Assembly (NCBI GenBank): GCA_937965785.1
Contig: CALCKT010000050.1
Location: 1 to 15,483 of the forward strand
DNA from: an uncultured Propionibacteriaceae bacterium
GTDB lineage: Bacteria; Actinomycetota; Actinomycetes; Propionibacteriales; Propionibacteriaceae
Reading direction: 5' to 3'
DNA length: 15,483 bases
Each line of letters begins with the position of its first letter. Position 1 is the first letter of the stretch. Below are positions 1 through 6,583 of the stretch, piece after piece. A program made the position numbers and the translations under genes. Under the pieces are notes generated by a model, which saw only the letters and a program-made list of their open reading frames with translations, ran no database searches and had not been told where the DNA came from.

Positions 1-445
1 TCATGGGAATTCTCCGCCCGTGGGGGTGTGGATCAAGAACTATGCGCCCAATGTTTCCGGAATGCGTGGACCGGATGCGAACATAAAGGCCAGGGCTGAG
101 CGATCCATGACCGATGCCGTGGAGAAAGGAGCTATGTTTCATACGGTGTTCCTAGGTTCCCGTGTGATTGGTGGTTCGGAGGCGTGGGGGTATTCCGGTA
201 TGGGAAAAATTGTTGGCCAGGAGGACAAACTTTTTCCCTTCCAGATTTGGCACATTTGGCGTGAGGATGGGCTGTGGCGGATTGAGGTCCGGGGTTTTGA
301 GGGTGAGAGCGTCATTCCTGCCGAGCTGATCGGGGTGCTGGACACGATCTCGTTCATCCAACCGGCCGCCACGCCTGCTGCCCCGTACACGGTGAACACT
401 GCGCCGTCTTCCCCGGAGCCCTCACCCAGCCCGACGGAATCGTGA
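1..445 (+). CDS. C-terminal part of an unidentified, probably exported protein (5' end outside window)
   Basis: The frame is open from the left edge (first full codon at 2-4) to a TGA at 443-445, so the gene almost certainly starts upstream; the in-window GTG at 20 has no convincing ribosome site. About 147 residues are visible. They form a compact, Trp- and Gly-rich domain (WGYSGMGK, IWHIWRED, WRIEVRG) followed by a Pro/Ser/Thr-rich tail of about 25 residues ending SPEPSPSPTES. I do not recognise the family. Pro/Ser-rich tails like this are common in exported or cell-envelope proteins of actinobacteria, so an extracytoplasmic location is an inference. The gene is convergent with mycP, with only 44 bp between the stop codons. 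Its base composition is less G+C-rich than the secretion genes and resembles the 12180-15483 cassette. It could be the end of a lipoprotein like the one starting at 15396, but the overlap needed to compare them is not in the window. Confidence 0.7.
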   Translation, partial: HGNSPPVGVWIKNYAPNVSGMRGPDANIKARAERSMTDAVEKGAMFHTVFLGSRVIGGSEAWGYSGMGKIVGQEDKLFPFQIWHIWREDGLWRIEVRGFEGESVIPAELIGVLDTISFIQPAATPAAPYTVNTAPSSPEPSPSPTES

Positions 446-448
446 GGA

Positions 449-462
449 CGGCCCACCGGCCG
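449..462. terminator. Weak hairpin between convergent genes
   Basis: CGGCC and GGCCG flank a 4-nt loop in the 44-bp gap between the partial gene and the end of mycP. The stem has only five G-C pairs and no T tract follows on either strand, so its role in ending the two convergent transcripts is a guess from position. Confidence 0.25.
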
Positions 463-489
463 GATTCTCGTCGAGCCCGGGAAGGGCGA

Positions 490-1767
490 TCACTTCCGCG
501 ACTTCTTGGGTGACGGACCCCGCAGCCGGGAGGCGATCAGGATCGCCAATGTCGCCAGGCAACTGATCCCCGCCATGACTCCCAGGGCCGCGGTGCGCGC
601 CGGGCGCGGGTCCGGTTTCGGTTCCGGGGGCGTCATGAGCGGGGTCTCCTGCTTCGTCGGGGCCGGGAAGCGGGGATTCTCCGGACCCTCCAGGGAACCG
701 TCATTGACGAAACTCAGGGCATCGTAGGGGGCGACTATTCCCCAGCCGATCAGTTTGTCGCGATGAGAACGCGACGGGCGCAGGGCCGTCGCCAGGATCC
801 GATGCTTCCAGTCGGCCGGGGTTTCATCCGGGTACCTGGCCACCACCAGCGCCGCGATCCCCGCCACGTATCCGGTGGCGTAGGAGGTCGTCGGCTGGTT
901 CCCGGCGAACATGCAGTCGCCGTCGCCGAAGAAGGTGCTCAGCACCTGCGACCCTGGGGCCGCCACCTCGACGTGTTCGCCGTGGAGCACGGAATCCGAC
1001 GGGGCCCCGCTGGCATCCACTGCCGTGACCGACAACGCCTGGGGATAGGCCGCAGGGTAGCGCGGCGCCTTGGGATCCTCGGTCCTGTTCTGCTGATCCT
1101 GCGGGACGTTGCCCGCTGAGGCCACCACCAGCGCCCCTGAAGCAGTGGCGTGCTCCACCGCGGCCTTCAACTCGGGCAGATCCGTGGGGGAGGACTGCGC
1201 CACGACTATCACCTTCGCCCCCCGGTCGGCGGCCCAGACGATACCTTTGGCGGTGCGGGCCCCGTCGGGTCCCTTCCCGGCCGAGGCGGCGTCGTGCTGT
1301 TCGCTGACGTAGACCCGGACCGGAAGGATCTCGGCCTCCGGCGCCAAGCCCACCAGACCGGAACCCTCCACCTCGTGGGCCGCTATCTGCCCGGCGATGG
1401 CGGTTCCGTGTCCCGCGGCATCCGTACGTCCGTCGCCGCTGTCCACCAGGTCGATGCCCGGCAGCACGTTCTCCGTGAGGTGGACGTTGGATGCGACCAC
1501 CCCGGAATCGACGATCGCCACCTTCACCCCGCCGCCCCGGGAGAGCTGCCACGCTTTCTTGATCCCGAGGAGGGAGATCACGTTCGGGGCCTGCTCCACC
1601 ATGGCGGTTGTCCCGACCTGGCAGGGGGTATTCCTGTCCTCGGTAACCGTGTTCATCCTGCTCTGCCCGTCGCTGATCAGGGCCTGCGCGGGCAGCGACG
1701 GCAGCAGGAGGGCCACTGCTCCGCAGATGGCAGCGAGTTTCCCGCCCAGGACGCGCAGCCGGATCAC
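490..1767 (-). CDS. mycP: Mycosin, membrane-anchored subtilisin-like serine protease of the T7SS
   Basis: This is a 425-aa S8-family protease. It has an N-terminal signal sequence (about 5-29, ending PAQA) and an N-terminal extension before the protease domain. The catalytic triad is visible: Asp87 in VAIVDSGV, His120 in GHGTAIAG and Ser295 in TTSYATGYVAG, with the oxyanion-hole Asn220 in VVASAGN. A Pro-rich segment (about 364-390) leads to a C-terminal membrane helix (about 392-413) and a short basic tail. This layout and length are typical of mycosins, which sit on the outer face of the membrane, stabilise the ESX complex and can process substrates. The start is the GTG that overlaps the eccB stop by 4 nt (GTGA); upstream extensions of this frame lie inside eccB and are not protein-like. 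The residues around the nucleophile differ from the usual GTSFAAPYV: Thr replaces the first Gly and Gly replaces the Pro. The family call is secure; the substrate is unknown. Confidence 0.95.
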   Translation of the reverse strand: MIRLRVLGGKLAAICGAVALLLPSLPAQALISDGQSRMNTVTEDRNTPCQVGTTAMVEQAPNVISLLGIKKAWQLSRGGGVKVAIVDSGVVASNVHLTENVLPGIDLVDSGDGRTDAAGHGTAIAGQIAAHEVEGSGLVGLAPEAEILPVRVYVSEQHDAASAGKGPDGARTAKGIVWAADRGAKVIVVAQSSPTDLPELKAAVEHATASGALVVASAGNVPQDQQNRTEDPKAPRYPAAYPQALSVTAVDASGAPSDSVLHGEHVEVAAPGSQVLSTFFGDGDCMFAGNQPTTSYATGYVAGIAALVVARYPDETPADWKHRILATALRPSRSHRDKLIGWGIVAPYDALSFVNDGSLEGPENPRFPAPTKQETPLMTPPEPKPDPRPARTAALGVMAGISCLATLAILIASRLRGPSPKKSRK

Positions 1768-3140
1768 TGCTGCCCCACCGTGGCCCAGGCGCCATCGGGT
1801 TCGAGCGCGGTTCCCTCCGGTATCAGCGCCGTCCACTCCGCCGGGATCACGTGGACGTCGTTGTCCGTGTATCCCAGGCGCGCCAGGGATTCGGCGGGTT
1901 GGGCACCCAAGCCGTGCAGGGTGCCGAGGTCGGAGACCAGCATGACCATGCCGAGGGTGCCTCCCGATGTGGCCCGGACCAGGGCGCCCGACCCGCCCAG
2001 AACGGTGGTGGGGGTCGGGACGGAACGCAGTTTCTCCTCCACGGTCGCCTCGGTTCCCGACGGCGCCGGGAGTGCTTCGACGAGGGCCTCCCGGGTCATC
2101 GAGTACAGCGCCGTCACCGACGACCCGTCCGAGGACTGCGACAGTTGGGCGCAGGGCAGGGAACTGCCCGGAACGGTGTCCTCGATTCGGCGCGGCCAGT
2201 CGGTCGGGGCGATGCCCGCCGGGTCCACCTCGACGGAGGACATGTCGGAGAACGAGACGGTCAGGGGGGCTTCGGTCTGGTGGAGTTTGTCCGCGGTCTC
2301 GGACAGCGTCGCCACCTTGCCGGAACCGGTGACGACGTAACGCCGCTGCGAGCCGTGATCGTCGACCTGGATGACGGTCCCGATGGTGACCGTTCCCAGA
2401 CGCTCCGGCATGCCCTCCACGGGTTGGCCCGCGTTCGGTACCTCCAAGGGCTGCAGGTCCGAACCCAGCTTGAACAGGGACAGCCAGGCGGCATCGACCT
2501 CGGCCGGTGTCGTCGATTCCATCCCCAGCGCCAGGAGCACCTTGTTCCTCTGCTCCCGCGGGATCTTGTGGCGCAGGCCGTCGGCGATCAGGAAGAAATC
2601 GTCCTGGTTCTTGACCAGGGCGCTGCCACGCCGGGTTCGGGGCTCGGGCAGGTGCGCCACCCAGGTGTGGGTTTTGCCGGGAATTGCGCAGGAGAACCAG
2701 AGATCCGAGTGGAGCTGACCGGCGGGGGGAACGTCGTCGGGAACGCCGGTGATGCCGATCTGGGTGCCGCGGCTGATCCCGTCGATGGTTGAGGAGGAGA
2801 CCTCGCTGACCTGGTACTTGCCCGACTCCGACAGCAGGCGCGCCGAGGTGACGTTGGTGACCGGGCGCAGGGTGCCCTTGATCGTGTAGTACCGGGAACC
2901 GGTTCCCTTCACCACGATCAGGGTCGAGTCCTGCCAGCCGTTCGGCAGGGTTGGGGAGAACTGGCTGATGATGGCCCCGATTCCCAGCATGATCGCTACG
3001 ACGACCACGCCAACGATCAGGGGAATGAACGGTGACTTGGACTCCAGTTCGCGGCCGCCGGGTATCCCGGAGGAGAATGCCGTGATCAGGCGGCGGCGGT
3101 TGTAGCGCTGGGCCTCGAGGATCTCCTTGTTGGACGGCAT
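1764..3140 (-). CDS. eccB: T7SS core component EccB
   Basis: This 458-aa protein has a short cytoplasmic N-terminus with a Gln/Arg-rich motif (EAQRYNRRRL, 9-18), one membrane helix (about 38-59) and a large extracytoplasmic region. The segment RYYTIKGTLRPVTNVTSARLL (about 83-103) matches the hallmark EccB pattern of a repeat starting after the helix. Two cysteines, Cys151 (LWFSC) and Cys330 (SSLPC), fit the conserved disulfide of the family. EccB is a core subunit of the ESX membrane complex, with its periplasmic-side domain contacting MycP. The ATG start overlaps the eccD stop by 1 nt (TGATG), with a G-rich stretch about 8 nt upstream; the stop overlaps the mycP start. The length is slightly below the roughly 480-500 aa of mycobacterial EccB. 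The frame stays open to 4109, but that part is an out-of-frame shadow of eccD. Confidence 0.95.
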   Translation of the reverse strand: MPSNKEILEAQRYNRRRLITAFSSGIPGGRELESKSPFIPLIVGVVVVAIMLGIGAIISQFSPTLPNGWQDSTLIVVKGTGSRYYTIKGTLRPVTNVTSARLLSESGKYQVSEVSSSTIDGISRGTQIGITGVPDDVPPAGQLHSDLWFSCAIPGKTHTWVAHLPEPRTRRGSALVKNQDDFFLIADGLRHKIPREQRNKVLLALGMESTTPAEVDAAWLSLFKLGSDLQPLEVPNAGQPVEGMPERLGTVTIGTVIQVDDHGSQRRYVVTGSGKVATLSETADKLHQTEAPLTVSFSDMSSVEVDPAGIAPTDWPRRIEDTVPGSSLPCAQLSQSSDGSSVTALYSMTREALVEALPAPSGTEATVEEKLRSVPTPTTVLGGSGALVRATSGGTLGMVMLVSDLGTLHGLGAQPAESLARLGYTDNDVHVIPAEWTALIPEGTALEPDGAWATVGQQ

Positions 3141-4453
3141 CAGACGACCCCCCAGACCAGTGCCGCCAGCGGCAGGATCCCCAGCAGCACGAGGACCCCG
3201 GCGACATCCGCCAACCGGGTCAACCAGGGACGCAGTTTCTGCGAGACCACGTTGGCGGCCAGGAGCAGCACCGCGGCCAGGATGATCGCGCCGAGGGTCC
3301 AGGGCAGGGCGTCGGGAATGACCGTCGTGGTGGCCACCGCGGCGACGATGGTCAGCAACATTCCGGTGAGCACGCCTATGACCACCTCGACCGAGGAACG
3401 CAGCGACCGGGTGGCCAGCATCAGGGCCAGCCCGACACAGGCCAGCATCGTGATCGCCGTGGGGGAGGTCGTCATCAGCGGGGCCAGCACCATCATGGCC
3501 GCCGAGCAGCCCGCCTTCAGCGATATCACCAGCACGCGGGCGTTCCCGACGCGGGAGTACACCCGCGCAGGGTCGATTCTCTCGTTCTCCCTGCTGGTTC
3601 CGATGGTCGTTGGCAGCTGTGCCATGGCCACCCAGGGTGCGCTGAGTGTGATCACCACCAACAGGGCGAGGGTGGTGGCGGCCGCCCTGTCGGGAGGGAT
3701 GTCCAGCATCCCGACCAGCCCACCTACGAGAATGAACGACACACCCGTGGTGATGGGGGCGGTCATGGAGACCCGTAGGTCGGAGGGGAGGACCAGGAGC
3801 GTCGTCGAACCGGCGACCAGACCGATGCCGGCCGCCGCCAATGGCAGCGAGAACCAGTGCCCCGGGGTGACCGCGAAGGCGGCGCAGGCGATCAGGACCG
3901 GGGTGGTGTGTCCCAGGGACAGCGCGCCGGGGCGATTGGGCATGCGCGCCACGACGGCGGCGGCCAGGGTGGTGAGAACCGCCCCGCAGGCGCCCACCGT
4001 CGCGGTCAGGACAGGTTCCCGTGAACCCGTCACCAGGAGCAGGGCGGCCAGCAGCACCAGGGCTGCCGAGGCGTGGGCCGACAGCTGGACGGAACTGGTC
4101 CTCTCCCAAGGGGTGGAGTTCTCGGCCACCGCGGTTCCCACGGCCTCTACCAGGTCGTCGTAGCGCTGGTCCTTGACGTTGGTGCCGCTCGGTTCCACGG
4201 TGAGAACCGCCCCGGGACGTATCCGCTGCTCGGGGAGGGACTCCGACTGGTTCAGGACGCGGCCGTCCGAGGTTCGAATGGTGAAACCCCGGGTGGCGGT
4301 TCCCGGATCCAGGGGGCGCAGGGCCTTGATGATCGCCGGCATCAGCTCGGCCAGCGCGATGTTGGGTGGAACCGATATGTCGGTGGTGTTCCCCGCCATG
4401 CTCAGCGAGATCGGCAGGAGGGCACCGATGGGGGAGCTTTCGGAGGACGGCAT
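3140..4453 (-). CDS. eccD: T7SS core membrane channel component EccD
   Basis: This 437-aa protein has an N-terminal ubiquitin-like domain (about 12-87, with the hydrophobic pattern LPISLSMAG...ISVPPNIALAELMPAIIKAL) followed by about 11 predicted membrane helices (about 127 to the C-terminus). A longer cytoplasmic loop between helices 6 and 7 carries AQLPTTIG, like the Leu-Pro motif found there in EccD. EccD makes most of the membrane vestibule of the ESX complex. I chose the ATG at 4453 because AAAGGA lies 5 nt upstream. A TTG at 4498 would add 15 Pro/Ala-rich residues and also has a purine-rich site (GGAAGAAG), so it cannot be excluded. This is the first gene of the eccD-eccB-mycP operon and is divergent from the WXG100 genes. 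A second, different EccD is encoded at 6580-7926. Confidence 0.92.
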   Translation of the reverse strand: MPSSESSPIGALLPISLSMAGNTTDISVPPNIALAELMPAIIKALRPLDPGTATRGFTIRTSDGRVLNQSESLPEQRIRPGAVLTVEPSGTNVKDQRYDDLVEAVGTAVAENSTPWERTSSVQLSAHASAALVLLAALLLVTGSREPVLTATVGACGAVLTTLAAAVVARMPNRPGALSLGHTTPVLIACAAFAVTPGHWFSLPLAAAGIGLVAGSTTLLVLPSDLRVSMTAPITTGVSFILVGGLVGMLDIPPDRAAATTLALLVVITLSAPWVAMAQLPTTIGTSRENERIDPARVYSRVGNARVLVISLKAGCSAAMMVLAPLMTTSPTAITMLACVGLALMLATRSLRSSVEVVIGVLTGMLLTIVAAVATTTVIPDALPWTLGAIILAAVLLLAANVVSQKLRPWLTRLADVAGVLVLLGILPLAALVWGVV

Positions 4454-4458
4454 GGGGT

Positions 4459-4464
4459 TCCTTT
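4459..4464 (-). promoter_or_regulatory. Ribosome binding site deciding the eccD start
   Basis: On the minus strand AAAGGA sits 5 nt before the ATG at 4453. It supports this start over the in-frame TTG at 4498. Confidence 0.6.
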
Positions 4465-4574
4465 GTCGTGCTGGCGCTGGAACGGGTTCCTCGGCCAAGG
4501 CTACTTCTTCCGGGCGGTCCCCACTACCCGAAAGTCAGTTGAAAAATTAATGAATGCTGCCTCATGGCTTCTCC

Positions 4575-4589
4575 CGAACCCCTCGTTCG
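4575..4589. promoter_or_regulatory. CGAAC-N5-GTTCG dyad, possible operator
   Basis: Perfect 5-bp inverted arms with a 5-nt spacer lie about 18 bp upstream of the candidate -10 box of the WXG100 operon, in the shared eccD/esx control region. The arms resemble actinobacterial LexA half-sites, but those have a 4-nt spacer. A role as operator is inferred only from symmetry and position. Confidence 0.3.
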
Positions 4590-4606
4590 TGAACTATGGG
4601 GTGCGT

Positions 4607-4612
4607 TAGGGT
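4607..4612 (+). promoter_or_regulatory. Candidate -10 box (TAGGGT) for the WXG100 operon
   Basis: TAGGGT fits the loose actinobacterial TANNNT form and lies 69 bp before the first WXG100 start codon. No good -35 is visible (TTCGTG at 4586-4591 is weak and too close). The only AT-rich patch in the intergenic region (about 4539-4556) lies further upstream and might serve the divergent eccD operon instead. Beyond these, I see nothing in 4454-4681. Confidence 0.3.
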
Positions 4613-4681
4613 TGGGGGCAGTTACCCGCGGTGCAGCAGGTCGCGTGCATCGCACACATCCACCACACCGGAGGACGAACC

Positions 4682-5005
4682 ATGGCAGGTACCGTACGCA
4701 TCATTCAAGGTGGGCTCAAAGCCGGCTCCGACGCCACACTGGAGGCTTACAGCGAGGTGGCGGGGCACATCAAAGGCGTCGACGCGAGCAAGGAAGCGGC
4801 CCGGGCCGGCTGGCAGGGCCGGGGGTCGGACGCCATGTATGCGGCCGCCATGCTCTGGATCGAGAAGGCGAAGGCGCTCAACAATTCGCTGCTGGGGTTC
4901 AGTGACGCCCTCAAGGGGTCCGAGACCAACTCGGGACAGGTGGAAGAGGTTCATTCCACGGCCTTCCTGGACCTCGAGAAGCGAATGACCGGCGGCACAC
5001 TCTGA
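4682..5005 (+). CDS. WXG100 (ESAT-6-like) protein, first of the pair
   Basis: This 107-aa helical-hairpin protein has a WXG turn at Trp44-Gln45-Gly46 (ARAGWQGRG), the length and central turn expected of the ESAT-6/CFP-10 family. Such proteins are secreted by the T7SS as dimers with a partner, here most likely the product of the next gene. Its C-terminal tail has no canonical YxxxD/E signal; the nearest match is Phe95-xxx-Glu99 (FLDLE). The ATG at 4682 is chosen because GGAGG lies 7 nt upstream (4670-4674). An earlier in-frame GTG at 4631 would add 17 residues (QQVACIAHIHHTGGRT) not typical of the family. It is the first gene of a two-gene unit, divergent from eccD. I assign no esxA or esxB name because orthology cannot be settled by eye. 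Confidence 0.92.
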   Translation: MAGTVRIIQGGLKAGSDATLEAYSEVAGHIKGVDASKEAARAGWQGRGSDAMYAAAMLWIEKAKALNNSLLGFSDALKGSETNSGQVEEVHSTAFLDLEKRMTGGTL

Positions 5006-5046
5006 ACTGCGGACGTGTTCTTCGACAAAGAAAGGCGTGATTCAAA

Positions 5047-5364
5047 ATGAGCATTGAAAAAGACATGGTTGTCAACTACTCCGCCGTGGATCTTCTCCAG
5101 GAAGAGATCAACAAACACCACCGGGGCATCGAGGCGAGCATGGACACGCTGACCGGAAAGCTTGACCTCATGGAGAGCAGCTGGGACGGCGAGGACAGAG
5201 AAGCCTACGCCATTCGCAGAAGGGAATGGGAGCAAAAGGAGTTGGAGATGCGTTCGGCCCTCCATCAGTTCAACATCGAGGTGCTCAACGCAAAACTCGG
5301 TTACCAGGGAGCCGAGGTTCAGAACAAGAGACTCATGGATGATGTGGAAATACCCAAGGCCTGA
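5047..5364 (+). CDS. WXG100 (CFP-10-like) protein with YxxxE signal
   Basis: This 105-aa, strongly helical and charged protein has a WXG turn at Trp46-Asp47-Gly48 (SSWDGED) and a C-terminal YxxxE at Tyr86-Glu90 (YQGAE). That motif is the known general T7SS export signal and usually sits on one member of each WXG100 heterodimer, as here. The gene lies 41 bp after its partner, with GAAAGG about 11 nt before the ATG. The expected role is as a secreted heterodimer partner that binds the third ATPase of EccC through its C-terminal tail. A strong hairpin terminator follows it. The second helix is unusually rich in Arg/Glu (RRREWEQKELEMR), which suggests a long coiled coil. Confidence 0.92.
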   Translation: MSIEKDMVVNYSAVDLLQEEINKHHRGIEASMDTLTGKLDLMESSWDGEDREAYAIRRREWEQKELEMRSALHQFNIEVLNAKLGYQGAEVQNKRLMDDVEIPKA

Positions 5365-5393
5365 GGCCGGATCCGGCAATTGACCAAGTTTGA

Positions 5394-5428
5394 AACGGGG
5401 GCGGGAATCCAAGGATTCCCGCCCCGTT
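5394..5428. terminator. Strong convergent (bidirectional) hairpin terminator
   Basis: The arms AACGGGGGCGGGAATCC (5394-5410) and GGATTCCCGCCCCGTT (5413-5428) pair fully apart from one extra G, with about 4 nt in the loop. It lies between the end of the WXG100 unit (+) and the end of the FHA gene (-). No clean T tract follows on the plus strand; on the minus strand a broken run (TTTCAAACTT) follows, so it may act better in that direction. Confidence 0.8.
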
Positions 5429-5449
5429 CCCTGCAACCGAAACGATCCC

Positions 5450-6583
5450 TCATCGCGGCGAACCGTTCATTATCATCATGGTGCGTTCCCCCATGATGAT
5501 CGTCGTTCCGAGAGGGATCAGGGTGCGTCTGCCGCGCGCCAGATGGGTGACGGCGCCGGCGGCATTGCGGACGACGGTTCCGTTCGTGGATGAGGCATCC
5601 TCAACCCACACCCCACCGCTGGCCGGGCCGAGTCTCAGATGGGTCCGCGAGATCGAGTTCGTGGGGTCCGGTATGACCAATCGGCGTTCCCCGTCGGTGC
5701 CCGTGGGTTCCCGCCCCACGACCAGGATGGAATCCACCTTCTCGCGCTGGCCGGAATCCACTACCAGCCATGCCTGCACCGTGCCCGGGAGCCCGACCGG
5801 GCCGCTGGAGGGGGCTGGCGAGGGTTTCGGCGGCGTGGGCGGTGGCGGTGTGGGCGGTGGCGGCGCGGCCCTGCGTGGTTTCAAGGGGCCGGTCTGTGCG
5901 TTCCCGGGAGGTGCTGCCGGGGTCGGTTCCAGGAAAGCGGCCCTGCGTGGCGTCAGGGGACTGGCCGCGGGGGCGGGAGACTCTCCTTGGTGCCACGGGT
6001 TCCCCGGGGTGCTGGGCGCCGGGACCCCCGGATTCTCCTGCCCCCCGGGAAGCGGCTCCTCGGCTTCCTCATCCCCGTTCCCGGAACCGGAGAGGGATTT
6101 CCCGGACCGCAGATCGAGCACCGCGGTACCGGCGATCCGGTCCACCAGATCCCTGCCGTCGCGGCTCAGGAAACTGACGATCAGCGGACCCACAACGGTC
6201 ACGTGCAACAGGACCATCAGCGCGGTACGCACCAGCTGCCGTTTCAGGCCTGGAGCGTGATCGCTGCCGTCGGCGACGGCAACCGTTCCGGAGATCAACG
6301 CGCCCGGGGTGCGTCCGGTGCGGGCGCGCAGCAAGGTGAGGACGGCGACCAGTTCCACGATTGCGATGCCCGTCAGCACCGGGGAGTACAGGAGTCGCCA
6401 GAGCGGGCCGGCCACCGCCACGACACAGGCCAGATCCGTCAGGTAGGACAGTGTGCGGGTCAACCCGTCTGCGGGGACCGGGATGTCGTCGCGCTGCTCG
6501 GCCTCCACAGGATCGGGACCCGCATCGGGGAACATGGTTTCGGCCCGGGGCGGGGGGAGGGCGGTCAGGTCGAGCTGGGTCAT
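5450..6583 (-). CDS. RDD-family membrane protein fused to a C-terminal FHA domain
   Basis: The 377-aa protein has three parts. Residues about 42-158 look like an RDD domain with membrane helices around 47-64, 67-86 and 118-139, ending in the typical DLVDRIAGTAVLDL. Residues about 164-266 are a Gly/Glu then Pro-rich linker with two PPPPT units and two PRRAA elements. Residues about 272-375 are an FHA domain with Gly290-Arg291, Ser312/His315 in SISRTHLRL and Asn334-Gly335-Thr336, the residues that hold phosphothreonine. FHA proteins recruit phosphorylated partners of Ser/Thr kinases. Here the domain would be tethered to the inner face of the membrane next to the secretion complex. The ATG overlaps the stop of the upstream EccD-like gene by 4 nt (ATGA) and has no clear ribosome site, so translation is probably coupled. 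FHA modules occur on T7SS proteins in other groups (the N-terminus of firmicute EssC), which makes a regulatory or assembly role plausible, but its partner is unknown. Confidence 0.85.
   Translation of the reverse strand: MTQLDLTALPPPRAETMFPDAGPDPVEAEQRDDIPVPADGLTRTLSYLTDLACVVAVAGPLWRLLYSPVLTGIAIVELVAVLTLLRARTGRTPGALISGTVAVADGSDHAPGLKRQLVRTALMVLLHVTVVGPLIVSFLSRDGRDLVDRIAGTAVLDLRSGKSLSGSGNGDEEAEEPLPGGQENPGVPAPSTPGNPWHQGESPAPAASPLTPRRAAFLEPTPAAPPGNAQTGPLKPRRAAPPPPTPPPPTPPKPSPAPSSGPVGLPGTVQAWLVVDSGQREKVDSILVVGREPTGTDGERRLVIPDPTNSISRTHLRLGPASGGVWVEDASSTNGTVVRNAAGAVTHLARGRRTLIPLGTTIIMGERTMMIMNGSPR
5835..5864. repeat. Tandem 15-bp repeat encoding PPPPT twice
   Basis: Two copies of a GTGGGCGGTGGCGG(T/C) unit stand head to tail within the FHA gene linker. 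A copy-number change would alter linker length in frame. A separate 14-bp direct repeat (GCGGCCCTGCGTGG at 5865-5878 and 5937-5950) encodes the two RRAA elements of the linker. Confidence 0.7.

Noticed and set aside
1150..2340. Plus-strand open frame of 396 codons opposite mycP and eccB
   Set aside because: It is antisense to two genes with clear motifs and gives no recognisable protein.
1768..3207. Upstream extension of the mycP frame
   Set aside because: It lies inside eccB in another frame and is Arg/Pro/Gly-rich low-complexity sequence. The signal peptide of mycP begins right after the GTG at 1767.
3141..4109. Upstream extension of the eccB frame
   Set aside because: It is an out-of-frame shadow of eccD; EccB homology begins at the ATG at 3140.
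4575..4589. LexA/SOS box
   Set aside because: The half-sites look similar, but the spacer is 5 nt rather than the 4 nt of actinobacterial LexA boxes, so I list it only as an unassigned dyad.
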